From positions 434,001-498,000 of the forward strand of contig JAJTCM010000001.1 in NCBI GenBank assembly GCA_021325675.1: 64,000 bases of DNA. Reading direction: 5' to 3'. The position numbers and the translations under genes are program-made. Shown here one piece after another: positions 36,678 to 45,453 of this stretch; position 1 is the first letter of the stretch; each line of letters begins with the position of its first letter. Origin of the DNA: Crocinitomicaceae bacterium (GTDB lineage Bacteria > Bacteroidota > Bacteroidia > Flavobacteriales_D > Crocinitomicaceae). The notes below the pieces were generated by a model that was given only the letters and a program-made list of their open reading frames with translations, was not told the origin of the DNA and did not search any database.

Positions 36678-38260
36678 CAAAAATCGAGGTATTGGTTATT
36701 TAAATTGACTTTCAGGCCCAGCATCAGGTAGCTGAATGTATTGCGCGTATCCCCGAAAACGGAAGACCGGATTTGGGTTTGTGCAAAAAGTGTCGGGTTG
36801 TACAGGCGGTTGATCCGGTAGCCAATTTCATAAGTTTGGATCAGCGTTGAGCCGGAGCTGAATGTTTGCGGCGCTTTATCCGTTTGGAAAATACTATTGC
36901 TGTAAATTTGTTCATTTATTGTTCCGCCGCGGCTTTGGTAGACGAGAAAGGAATAGCTTCCATACAGGCGCCTGAGCTCGTAATTGACATTCGCGTAAAT
37001 TTCCGTGAAATTATTTCCTTTTATGTGGGCCAGGGGCATATTGTACTGGCTGTAATTCAGTTTAACGTTATCGGAAGCATAAAAATTGTCGGGAACTACA
37101 TTCACTTCGAGCTGTAAGTTGAGGTTTTTTACCTTAAAAGCGTCAAAATAATATCCTCCCGCCTGGAAAGCCGTTAAATAAGTTTGCCGGTATTTATCAA
37201 GCACGAACTGACCGTAAAATTTAAACTTTTCAAGGGCGAAATCAATGTTCAGGCCTGCAATTCCATTGATCCTGGAAGATTCAAAAGCCATATCGGTATT
37301 GAATAAAGGCAGAGGAACGAACATCTGGCCTTCAACAGGATAATAAGAAACCGAATCGGCGCGGAGCTGATTTCCGGCAGTAAAAAGACTAAAAGCCAGG
37401 TTTTTAAGCGGTTTGAACGTCAGGTAGCTGGCAGAAAATAATTTATTCTCATAGGATTTTTCAACAGCTAAAGTAGCAGGTTTCCGGAAAAGGTTGCGGT
37501 GTTTGCGGTACAGCACCTGGTAGGAAAGCATCGGGCTGATTTTCCAGTACAGGCGCACATAAGGGGCGTAAAAAGAATTGTCCGAAAGCAGGAGCGAGCG
37601 GTAGCCCGAACCTATAAAATGTGGATTGTTCCCGGCTTCGATGCGTAGTTTTTTGTTCACTTCATAGGTAATCATCCCGAAGGAATACGCGTAATCGTAT
37701 CCGTCAGCTTTGAAAGGTTTTGTACGCCCGCCGGAAGGGATCACCGCGTTGGTTTTCTGGTATACGTTCCCCTGGTCATACAGCTCGCCGCGGTCTTCAA
37801 AGTACAGGCTTTCGTAAGACTGGAAGCGCGATTGGTTTTCACAGAGGCTGAAATTGAAGCCGACTTTATTGAAAAACTCACCGTTGATATTAATACCGCG
37901 CATATTCCGGTAGAGCGGAAGCGAATCATTTCCCCCAAGCGAGCGGCCGTAGCTGAGGTTAATAAACGGGTTGATGTTGATCTTTCCCTCAGGCTGTTTG
38001 AGCTCGATCCAGTTGCGCTGAAAGAACCAAACGACAAAATCGTAATAGAAAATCGTCGTGTCCCGCAGCGAATCATTCAGGTTCAGCTGGCTTTCATTGG
38101 CCGGGTAAAAGCTTTCGATGGCATTTTTACCGCTGTATTTCAGGAAATTTGTTTTATAGTACGTATGCAGCGGAATTGGTTTTTGCTGGGCAAATCCCTG
38201 TGCATAGAAGAATACCAGGATAAACAGGATGATGGCGCTATGTACCGCTTTCTTTCTCAT
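36677..38260 (-). CDS. Wzi/RemB-like outer-membrane beta-barrel protein (first copy)
   Basis: 527 residues with a signal peptide (to GFAQ). Contains GNNPHFIGSGYRSLLLSDNSFYAPYVRLYW, aligning by eye with the GIDKHFLGEGDRSLLL segment of the next gene, so the two are ancient paralogues. It ends in Phe (NNQYLDF), as many outer-membrane barrels do. It overlaps cysQ by four bases (ATGA) and the next barrel gene by one. Confidence 0.68.
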   Translation of the reverse strand: MRKKAVHSAIILFILVFFYAQGFAQQKPIPLHTYYKTNFLKYSGKNAIESFYPANESQLNLNDSLRDTTIFYYDFVVWFFQRNWIELKQPEGKININPFINLSYGRSLGGNDSLPLYRNMRGININGEFFNKVGFNFSLCENQSRFQSYESLYFEDRGELYDQGNVYQKTNAVIPSGGRTKPFKADGYDYAYSFGMITYEVNKKLRIEAGNNPHFIGSGYRSLLLSDNSFYAPYVRLYWKISPMLSYQVLYRKHRNLFRKPATLAVEKSYENKLFSASYLTFKPLKNLAFSLFTAGNQLRADSVSYYPVEGQMFVPLPLFNTDMAFESSRINGIAGLNIDFALEKFKFYGQFVLDKYRQTYLTAFQAGGYYFDAFKVKNLNLQLEVNVVPDNFYASDNVKLNYSQYNMPLAHIKGNNFTEIYANVNYELRRLYGSYSFLVYQSRGGTINEQIYSNSIFQTDKAPQTFSSGSTLIQTYEIGYRINRLYNPTLFAQTQIRSSVFGDTRNTFSYLMLGLKVNLNNQYLDF

Positions 38261-39066
38261 GGCCGGAATTCGTGCGCAAAGGGCTGTGTTAAAGCAACAA
38301 AATAGGGGTTTCTCAGGTCGGGTTTGTTATAGCGCAGGGGGCTGTGATCTTCTGCCTGAACGACAATTCCGCCCAGGTTCTCCAAAATTGCTTGTCCTGC
38401 AGCGATATCCCATTCCATCGTGGGGGCAAAGCGCGGGTAAATTGAAGCCCGGTTTTCAGCCAGGTCAAAAAACTTGAGCGAAGAGCCTTTTTGTATTGTC
38501 CCAAAAGGCCCGAACCGGTTTTCTATGCTGGTAACAAATTTCAGGATATTGCCTGAATAATGCGTGCGGGAAGAAATTAAGCTGAATGTTTCGGGGCGTT
38601 TTCCGGGGGCATCGATCTTTTTCCAGGAAGCAGGGTCGTTTTCCTGCGCAAAATCGAAAATATACACGCCTGTTTCCCCGCTGCCGATGATTATTTTTTC
38701 TTCTACTGGCGAAGCGATCAGCCCGAAAACAGCTTTGTGGTCTTCAATCAAAGCGATATTAACAGCAAATTCCCCGTTCTTTTTGATGAATTCTTTTGTT
38801 CCGTCCAGCGGGTCTACACACCAGCATTGTTTCCAGTTTTGACGTATTTCATAGCTGATTTCTTCGCTCTCTTCATCAATCACCGGAATCCCGGTTTGAC
38901 TGAGAATTTCCAGGATGCACTCCGAAGATGCGAGATCGGCTTCGGTAACGGGGGAGCCATCGGACTTGAATTCCGATTTAAAAGAAGAAGTATAAAAAAA
39001 CATGATTTTTTCCGAAGCGGCAATTGCTGCCCGGATAGCCTGCCGGTATGTTTCCCTGATCTCCAA
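38257..39066 (-). CDS. cysQ: 3'(2'),5'-bisphosphate nucleotidase CysQ
   Basis: 269 residues. Metal-dependent phosphatase of the inositol monophosphatase fold that removes phosphate from PAP/PAPS. VIDEESEE (metal Glu), CVDPLDGTKEFI (DPxDGT) and EWDIAAGQAIL (WDxAAG) are present in the normal order. First gene of a translationally coupled trio with two outer-membrane barrels. Confidence 0.92.
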   Translation of the reverse strand: MEIRETYRQAIRAAIAASEKIMFFYTSSFKSEFKSDGSPVTEADLASSECILEILSQTGIPVIDEESEEISYEIRQNWKQCWCVDPLDGTKEFIKKNGEFAVNIALIEDHKAVFGLIASPVEEKIIIGSGETGVYIFDFAQENDPASWKKIDAPGKRPETFSLISSRTHYSGNILKFVTSIENRFGPFGTIQKGSSLKFFDLAENRASIYPRFAPTMEWDIAAGQAILENLGGIVVQAEDHSPLRYNKPDLRNPYFVALTQPFAHEFRP

Positions 39067-39169
39067 TGAGTTTAAGCCGTTCGTTTCACCGGTCTGAGCA
39101 TTCGAGTGTTCATAAAAAATACTGCTTCAGCCGATACTTCTTGCGAATGTACTTATTTTTGCTTTAATA

Positions 39170-39781
39170 ATGAAAACCGGCTTCAAATCTTTAGCAGCGC
39201 AAAGCGAATTTCTCCACAAAGAGAAAGGCTCCAAGTTCATTGGGGTTGCCTGTAAATGCAGCAGCGAAGCGGAAGTGAAAGCTTTTTTAGCGGAATTGCA
39301 CGCAAAGCACCCACAGGCAACGCACATTTGTTATGCCTGGAAAATCGGGGTAAATAAAGTGTCCTTCCGGGCAAACGATGACGGCGAACCCAATAATTCA
39401 GCCGGTGCACCGATCCTGGGACAGATCAATTCGTTCGGGCTGACAAACGTTTTGGTGGCCGTGATCCGGTATTACGGAGGAACGAAACTGGGCGTCGGGG
39501 GCTTGATCATTGCTTACAAAACCGCGGCAAAAGAAGCCATTGAAGCCAACGGGATTATCGAAGAAGAATTGGCAAGCGAGCTTGAGCTTCACCTGAACTA
39601 CGAAGCGTACCCCGTTTTTATGAAATTGATGAAACAGCATAACCTGAGACTTCTTTTCCAGGAACAAACGGACAGCGTGACGTTGCGCGTAGAGATAAAA
39701 AACGCGCAGTTTGAAAATGTAAAAGCTCAATTGGCCGATATTAAAGGACTTGAAATACGAACAGAAATAATGAACTTATGA
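39170..39781 (+). CDS. YigZ/IMPACT family protein
   Basis: 203 residues. SEFLHKEKGSKFIG, then HICYAWKIG, RANDDGEPNNSAGAPIL and VAVIRYYGGTKLGVGGLI, the strongly conserved YigZ pattern, plus a C-terminal ferredoxin-like domain. Eukaryotic relatives modulate translation control; the bacterial function is not settled. TATTTTTG at 39154-39161 is a perfect -7 box just upstream. Overlaps the next gene by four bases. Confidence 0.9.
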   Translation: MKTGFKSLAAQSEFLHKEKGSKFIGVACKCSSEAEVKAFLAELHAKHPQATHICYAWKIGVNKVSFRANDDGEPNNSAGAPILGQINSFGLTNVLVAVIRYYGGTKLGVGGLIIAYKTAAKEAIEANGIIEEELASELELHLNYEAYPVFMKLMKQHNLRLLFQEQTDSVTLRVEIKNAQFENVKAQLADIKGLEIRTEIMNL

Positions 39782-40701
39782 AATTATTACAGGAATTAAT
39801 CGAAATCCGCGGGGCATCTTCCGACGAGTCGCGTGTCAGCGCTTTTTTGCTGGATTATGTAGCCAAAAACCAGGATAGCTGGAAAGTAAAGCCGCAGGTT
39901 TTTGCTGGTGAGGAATTCCAGGATGCTGTTATTTTAGTGTTTGGAAAACCGAGAACAGCAATTTTTGCGCATATTGACAGCATTGGATTTTCCACGGCTT
40001 ATGATAAAAACCTCTATAAAATCGGCGGCCCGAGAACGCAAGACGGTTTTCGCCTGGTTGGCTCCGATTCGCAGGGAGAAATTGAAACGGAAATTATGCT
40101 GATCGAAGACGCAAACGGTAGTATGACAATCAAATATGTATCTGACCGGGAAATTGACCGCGGCACGATCCTGACTTTTAAGCCCGATTTCAGGGAAACG
40201 GATTTGTATGTGCAATCGCCTTACCTGGATAACCGTCTCGGGGTGTGGTCGGCGCTGAAAGTAGCTGAAACGCTTGAAAACGGCGCAATTGTTTTCTCCA
40301 CATACGAGGAACATGGCGGAAACAGCGTAGGTTTCTGCGGACATTTCCTGAAGCGAAGCTTTGGTGTGCGCCAGGCCTTGATTTCCGATATTACCTGGGT
40401 AACAGACGGCGTTGTGCATGGCGGCGGCGTGGCGATTTCCATGCGAGACAGCGGTTTGCCGCGACGTAAATACCTGGACAGGATCATCGCCCTTGCCCGG
40501 GAATCAGGCGTTAAGTTCCAGCTCGAAGTTGAATCCTTAGGAGGCAGCGACGGGACGCAGCTTCAAAAAACAGATCTCGGTTTTGACTGGTGTTTTATCG
40601 GCGCACCGGAGGATTTTGTGCATTCACCGGATGAAAAGGTATACAAGCACGACATCATGTGCATGGTGGAGCTGTACCGGTACCTGATGCCGAGGTTGTA
40701 A
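39778..40701 (+). CDS. M42-family-like aminopeptidase
   Basis: 307 residues. Di-metal site pieces: AHIDSIGF (metal His and Asp), YLDNRLGVW (bridging Asp), YEEHGG (catalytic and metal Glu), ISDITWVTDG (metal Asp) and a C-terminal HSPDEKVYKHDI (metal His). Somewhat shorter than typical M42 enzymes (about 350), with a reduced internal beta domain. Cytosolic peptide trimming is expected. ATG overlaps the YigZ stop (ATGA). Confidence 0.82.
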   Translation: MKLLQELIEIRGASSDESRVSAFLLDYVAKNQDSWKVKPQVFAGEEFQDAVILVFGKPRTAIFAHIDSIGFSTAYDKNLYKIGGPRTQDGFRLVGSDSQGEIETEIMLIEDANGSMTIKYVSDREIDRGTILTFKPDFRETDLYVQSPYLDNRLGVWSALKVAETLENGAIVFSTYEEHGGNSVGFCGHFLKRSFGVRQALISDITWVTDGVVHGGGVAISMRDSGLPRRKYLDRIIALARESGVKFQLEVESLGGSDGTQLQKTDLGFDWCFIGAPEDFVHSPDEKVYKHDIMCMVELYRYLMPRL

Positions 40702-40707
40702 GTTTTC

Positions 40708-40819
40708 TTTAGCCGCGAATTACTTTCTCTATTTTCCCTTTATATTCCCACGAATAAATTTGTGCGCATTCAATTTATATGAATAAGTATCGCACTCATT
40801 CGTGTAATTCGTGGCTAAA
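40708..40819. repeat. inverted repeat element, family A (long copy)
   Basis: TTTAGCCGCGAATTAC (40708-40723) and GTAATTCGTGGCTAAA (40804-40819) pair at 15 of 16 positions. Inside lie further CACGAAT/ATTCGTG units. It fills most of the 159-base gap before the MATE gene. Same terminal sequence as the element at 8386-8446. Confidence 0.8.
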
Positions 40820-40860
40820 AGATCATGTAGATGAGTAAGAATCCTTAATTTTACAACCCG

Positions 40861-42189
40861 ATGCTCAGTCTGAAATACAAAACAATTCTTGCGGTGGCCG
40901 TGCCTTTGATGGTGTCGAGCTTCATTCAGTCTATCGTGTTTTTGACGGATGCCGCTTTTTTGAGCCGCCACAGTACTTTAGCTTTTGATGCGAGCGGAAA
41001 TGGCGGTTTGCTGTATGTGACGGTTTTTATGGCCCTGAGCGGAATGAGCGACGGCGTACAAATCCTGATTGCGCGCCGGATCGGGCAGGAGCGACAGGAT
41101 GCCATCGGCCGGATTTTTGGAACTTCGGTGTTTACCCTGTTTTTGCTGGCTTCGCTTTTGTTTTTGATTTTACATTTTGTGATGCCGGGTTTCCTGGAAA
41201 GCTATTCGAAAGACAAAGAGCTGGCCGCGGCACAGAATTCCTTTCTCAATATCCGGAGCTTCAGTCTCTTTTTCGGCATTATTACCTTGTCGGTGCAGGC
41301 TTTTTTCTTTGCTATTGGGAAAACCTGGGTTGTGCTGATCAGCGCCCTGATTGTGGCTGTTTCAAACATCATTATGGATAGCCTGTTCATTTTTGGCTGG
41401 GATTTCATTCCGGCAATGGGACTCGAAGGCGCAGCGATTGCGTCCACTTCGGCAGATGGTTTGGGCATGTTATTCTTATTGATTTTCGTATTTTTCTCAA
41501 AGGAAGCGAAGCAGTTTCATTTGTTCAGACATTTGGCTTTTCAATGGCAATCGATGCTGGAGCTGCTTAAAGTGGGAACACCGCTTTTTTTCCAGGGTTT
41601 TATGGCTTTGGCAACCTGGACGATATTTTTCACCTGGATCGAGCAGATGGGCAGCAGCGAGCTGACTGTTTCGCAAAATATCCGGGCAGTTTATTTCCTG
41701 GCTTTTGTGCCGATCTGGGGCTTTGCGTCGACAACCAAAACTTATATTTCGCAGTATATTGGCAAGGGCGATTTTGATTCGCTAAAAATTATCCAACGGC
41801 GAATCCAGCTGCTCACGGTAATTTTCCTGCTGGTATTTTTCCATGGGGCGATTTTTTATCCCAAAAGCTTGCTCTCGCTCATCAATCCGGAAGAAATATA
41901 CCTGGAGCAGAGCGCGGCTATTCTACGCTACGTGGCCGGTTCTATCCTGATTTACGGCCTGATCTCCGTGAAATACCAAACGATAAACGGTTCGGGAAAT
42001 ACCCAGGTCACTTTCCTGATCGAATTTACAAGCGTTTTTGTATACATGCTCGCCAGTTACCTGCTCATCAAAGTGTTTCAGCTGGATATTTTCTGGGTCT
42101 GGTCCGTGGAATATATTTATTTTATCTGCCTTGGCTCACTGTCGATTGTGTATTTGAAGTTTTTTAACTGGAAGAAAAAGAAAATATGA
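40861..42189 (+). CDS. MATE family efflux transporter
   Basis: 442 residues and twelve predicted membrane segments in two halves (for example FIQSIVFLTDAAFLSR in TM2 and GFMALATWTIFFTWIEQMG in the second half). Family of Na+- or H+-driven multidrug/organic cation exporters; the substrate is unknown. TAATTTTA just before the ATG may belong to its promoter. Confidence 0.88.
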   Translation: MLSLKYKTILAVAVPLMVSSFIQSIVFLTDAAFLSRHSTLAFDASGNGGLLYVTVFMALSGMSDGVQILIARRIGQERQDAIGRIFGTSVFTLFLLASLLFLILHFVMPGFLESYSKDKELAAAQNSFLNIRSFSLFFGIITLSVQAFFFAIGKTWVVLISALIVAVSNIIMDSLFIFGWDFIPAMGLEGAAIASTSADGLGMLFLLIFVFFSKEAKQFHLFRHLAFQWQSMLELLKVGTPLFFQGFMALATWTIFFTWIEQMGSSELTVSQNIRAVYFLAFVPIWGFASTTKTYISQYIGKGDFDSLKIIQRRIQLLTVIFLLVFFHGAIFYPKSLLSLINPEEIYLEQSAAILRYVAGSILIYGLISVKYQTINGSGNTQVTFLIEFTSVFVYMLASYLLIKVFQLDIFWVWSVEYIYFICLGSLSIVYLKFFNWKKKKI

Positions 42190-42254
42190 ATTAGATAACT
42201 GGATAGGATGCTTTCTAATAGTCCAAAGATCCAACCGTCTAAAATCTAAAAAAA

Positions 42255-43205
42255 ATGAAAATAGTATTTATGGGAACCCCCGATTTTGCGGTGGGAATTT
42301 TGGATAAGCTTGTGCAGGAAAACTGCCGGGTTGTTGGCGTAATTACCGCTCCGGATAAACCTGCAGGCCGCGGACAACAATTGTCTGAAAGCGCCGTGAA
42401 AAAATACGCTGTTGAAAAAGGCTTGCATGTTTTGCAGCCGGAGAAATTGAAGGATGAGCAGTTTATTTCTGATTTACGGGCTTTGGAAGCGGATCTGTTT
42501 GTTGTAGTCGCTTTCCGGATGCTGCCGGAAGTGGTGTGGAATATGCCGCCGAAAGGAACGATCAACCTGCATGCGTCGCTTTTGCCGGAATACCGGGGTG
42601 CAGCGCCAATTAACTGGGCGATTATCAACGGTGAAACGAAAACGGGAGTGACCACCTTCTTTATTGAGCAGGAAATCGATACCGGGCTCGTGATCGAACG
42701 CGATGAAACGCCAATCAGAGAAAACGAAACGGCAGGAGAGCTGCACGATAAACTGTTGGAAATTGGCAAAAAGCTGGTGTTTTCCAGTGTACAGAAAATA
42801 GAAAACGGCAGCGTGAAGCGGATTCCCCAGGCTGAGCTGACGCCCGAAGGTGAAATCAAATCCGCACCAAAGATTTTCAAGCCGATGTGCCGTGTCGATT
42901 GGTCTCAGCCCGTAACTGTTGCCCATAATCTTTGCCGGGGCTTGTCGCCTTATCCAACAGCGTGGACAATGCTGAAAAACAAGGAAACAGGGGAGGAGCG
43001 CTCGCTGAAAATCTTCCGCACGGAAAAAACGGATCAGCCTTCTACAGCGGAATTGAAGAGCTCGAAAACAGAATTACTGATCCCGTGTGCTGATTTTTAC
43101 CTCAGTGTTTCCGAATTGCAGTTTGAAGGAAAAAAACGCATGAGCGCCCGTGACTTTTTGCTCGGGTTCCAGCCGGAGAAATGGATTGTTGTGAATGTTG
43201 AATAA
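42255..43205 (+). CDS. fmt: methionyl-tRNA formyltransferase
   Basis: 316 residues. MGTPDFAVGIL at the N-terminus, NLHASLLPEYRGAAPINWAI (formyl-THF binding with the catalytic Asn/His), and the C-terminal OB-like domain with CRGLSPYPTAWT. It formylates initiator Met-tRNA. Single gene; a short A/T-rich spacer lies upstream. Confidence 0.95.
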   Translation: MKIVFMGTPDFAVGILDKLVQENCRVVGVITAPDKPAGRGQQLSESAVKKYAVEKGLHVLQPEKLKDEQFISDLRALEADLFVVVAFRMLPEVVWNMPPKGTINLHASLLPEYRGAAPINWAIINGETKTGVTTFFIEQEIDTGLVIERDETPIRENETAGELHDKLLEIGKKLVFSSVQKIENGSVKRIPQAELTPEGEIKSAPKIFKPMCRVDWSQPVTVAHNLCRGLSPYPTAWTMLKNKETGEERSLKIFRTEKTDQPSTAELKSSKTELLIPCADFYLSVSELQFEGKKRMSARDFLLGFQPEKWIVVNVE

Positions 43206-43233
43206 GTGGGGAACCGGTGAATTGTTTTAAAAC

Positions 43234-43261
43234 AAAAAACTCCCGGTTTTCGGCCGGGAGT
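43234..43261 (-). terminator. terminator of the tandem lipoprotein unit
   Basis: Minus strand ACTCCCGG-CCGAAAA-CCGGGAGT then TTTTTTG, 38 bases after the stop of the 43299 gene. It also faces fmt (+). Confidence 0.82.
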
Positions 43262-43298
43262 GAGGTACATTATTTCTTTCAGAAGTTTCCGGGTTGAA

Positions 43299-43928
43299 TT
43301 AATCTATAGAAAAAAGCCCGTGAAATGATCCTTCAGTTATATTGATAAATTCCGAAGGATTATTTTCGTTGAATAAACGGCAGGAATAAGTTCCTTTTAC
43401 CGTACGTGTTATTTGACTGCTTTGGGTGAAGGGAACAGATTCTGTTACGGTAAACACAGATGATGCCGGCTGGGTCCCCAGATCGCTTCTGTATACGGTT
43501 GAATTATGTAAAAGCATAACACAGGCTCCCGGATATGGTGAAGCAGAAGAATAGGTACGTGAGCCTACGCTGCAAATATCTTCCAGCATCTCATAATTAT
43601 TGTTCACGTAATAAGCGTAATCAATTGGCTCAGTGTTGAACTGGATGTAACAGATGTGATCCGAGTTTGCGTCAACCAGGCCCCCGCGCGCTGAAAAGTG
43701 GTAAGAATCGCTTGAGCTGACCGTATCTTGCACATGATCATACGATAATTGCCACTCGTAAGGATTCAGATCGCTCAGAAATGCTTGGCTCACCCCATTC
43801 ACCTTATGTGTCATGTGATGGGTATTCGGGTCCGGGATATTAGGATCATCCGGATCGGGCAAATCGTCGTTGCAGGATGCCAGTATAGCTACCGAAAACA
43901 GCGCTATTAATGAACTTTTGTAATTCAT
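43299..43928 (-). CDS. lipoprotein, second of a tandem pair
   Basis: 209 residues. Lipobox ILASC followed by an Asp/Pro-rich linker (NDDLPDPDDPNIPDPN). The mature domain contains KVNGVSQAF, SVGSRTYSS, TVYRSDLGTQPASS and VKGTYSCRLFNENN, all shared with the upstream gene. Function unknown, outer-membrane lipoprotein likely. It follows its paralogue after 11 bases. Confidence 0.65.
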   Translation of the reverse strand: MNYKSSLIALFSVAILASCNDDLPDPDDPNIPDPNTHHMTHKVNGVSQAFLSDLNPYEWQLSYDHVQDTVSSSDSYHFSARGGLVDANSDHICYIQFNTEPIDYAYYVNNNYEMLEDICSVGSRTYSSASPYPGACVMLLHNSTVYRSDLGTQPASSVFTVTESVPFTQSSQITRTVKGTYSCRLFNENNPSEFINITEGSFHGLFSID

Positions 43929-43939
43929 GGATTTAGTTA

Positions 43940-44596
43940 TTAATATGCTTCAAAAACCCCACTGAATGAACCGTTGGAAACATCAATGAAATCTGCTGTA
44001 TTATTCTCGTTAAAGAGACGGCAGGTATAAGTTCCTTTTACTTTGCGGCGGGCTTCTCCCATTGGTCCCGTTGCAGCGGTTGATTCGCTTACATTCAACG
44101 TAGAGGATGAAGGCTGTGTGCCCAATTCGCTTTTGTAAATACCGGTTCCATGCTTCAGGGTAAATGAAACACCTTCGCTTGACGTGCCGGAGGAGTAAGG
44201 ATGAGAGCCAACAGTGAAAATATCGGCCATAACCGCTTCTGTATTATCGTAATAATATTGGGTAGGACCAGAATACCCGTCATTGAAAGAGAGATCACAG
44301 CCGGAGTATTCAGATGCATTGATATCATTCAATCCGCCGCCCGAATCCATAGTGATGTGCATAACGGAATTTACCTCACCGATTTCACCGCCGGTGCTGA
44401 AGCTCCAGTAATAATTGTTCTTGGTGTCTTCAAATGTTTGCACCGATCCGTTTATCGTATGGGAAAAGAAATAGTTATTTCCACTTGGCGTGTTTGTGTC
44501 AACTGGGTCCGGTTCCGGGGTGGGATCGTCTTTTTTACAGGAGGAAAATACTAATGTCAGGGCGAATGCCGCCAGGAATAATCTTTTACAGTTCAT
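43940..44596 (-). CDS. lipoprotein, first of a tandem pair
   Basis: 218 residues. Lipobox VFSSC, a KKDDPTPEPDPVD linker, then the same plan as the downstream copy: TINGSVQTF, TVGSHPYSS, GIYKSELGTQPSSS, VKGTYTCRLFNENN. A tandem duplication with clear divergence. No recognised family. Confidence 0.65.
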   Translation of the reverse strand: MNCKRLFLAAFALTLVFSSCKKDDPTPEPDPVDTNTPSGNNYFFSHTINGSVQTFEDTKNNYYWSFSTGGEIGEVNSVMHITMDSGGGLNDINASEYSGCDLSFNDGYSGPTQYYYDNTEAVMADIFTVGSHPYSSGTSSEGVSFTLKHGTGIYKSELGTQPSSSTLNVSESTAATGPMGEARRKVKGTYTCRLFNENNTADFIDVSNGSFSGVFEAY

Positions 44597-44814
44597 GGTT
44601 TAAATATTTAATGGTTTAACGATGCGAATATGCTGATTTTTTTTGAGATATGAATTTATCACATCATTTTTTTGTATCCTGCCTGTCGGCAGACATAGTG
44701 CAAAGCAGGTGAAGTTTCGCAAAGGCAGCAAAGTAAGCGAAAGAGCCAGGTGAAAAACGCGCCGCCCAGGCAGCAACGAAGTGAATAGGTTATTATCTAA
44801 TCAGCACATTAACA

Positions 44815-45300
44815 TTATTTCACCCTCGTGAGCTTCGATTTCTCATCGCCCCATTTTTCCATAGACATTGAACGGGAAATTTGCCCGCGCAGGCTTTGGG
44901 AAGAATTGACTGCATCCACGCCACCATCCAGCAGGGAAACATCGTGGAATACAATTTCATCGCCTTTCATTTCGTATTGATAATGATAGAATTTCGCTTC
45001 GCCTTCCGGTTTGATGATCAGGAAAGTTTTGTCGTTCAAAACTGTTTGCCACACTTCGAGCTTATCGGTTTCCAGGGAATACATTTCACCGCGTTCGATC
45101 ACATTTGCTTTCAGGGAATTCGGGCGGTCCTTGATGAATTCAATTTTAGTAATCTCCCCGCCGGGATTGTCGCTCACCCAGGTGCCGATCAGTTTTTGGT
45201 TTATCGGTTCGCTTCCCAGCTCAGACATAGCATAATCCAGCCCGATCGGACAGGCTTGCAGCAGGAAGGCGAGAGGAAGAAGGAAGAGGAGCTTTTTCAT
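44815..45300 (-). CDS. lipoprotein of unknown function
   Basis: 161 residues. Signal peptide with lipobox FLLQAC. The mature part, KLIGTWVSDNPGGEITKIEFI and onward, has a lipocalin-like beta pattern, though I cannot assign a family. The 218-base gap before its paralogous neighbours contains CTGCC-TGTC-GGCAG at 44679-44692 and no gene. Confidence 0.6.
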   Translation of the reverse strand: MKKLLFLLPLAFLLQACPIGLDYAMSELGSEPINQKLIGTWVSDNPGGEITKIEFIKDRPNSLKANVIERGEMYSLETDKLEVWQTVLNDKTFLIIKPEGEAKFYHYQYEMKGDEIVFHDVSLLDGGVDAVNSSQSLRGQISRSMSMEKWGDEKSKLTRVK

Positions 45301-45327
45301 GTATAAATTTTATCAAATATAAGAAAA

Positions 45328-45354
45328 GGCCACGAATTGCACGGATACGACGAA
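45328..45354. repeat. half copy of repeat family A
   Basis: GGCCACGAATTGCACGG followed by a diverged GACGAATT. It resembles one arm of the elements at 8386-8446 and 40708-40819. Confidence 0.45.
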
Positions 45355-45392
45355 TTATTTTTTGTTTATTGATCCTGAACAAATACTCCACT

Positions 45393-45424
45393 AAAAAAGC
45401 CACCCCGATTCTTCAGGATGGCTT
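45393..45424 (-). terminator. terminator of the S46 peptidase gene
   Basis: Minus strand AAGCCATCC-loop-GGGGTGGCTT then TTTTAG, 29 bases after the peptidase stop. Confidence 0.75.
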
Positions 45425-45453
45425 CTCATGTCTATTGTATTAAACCGGGCTTC

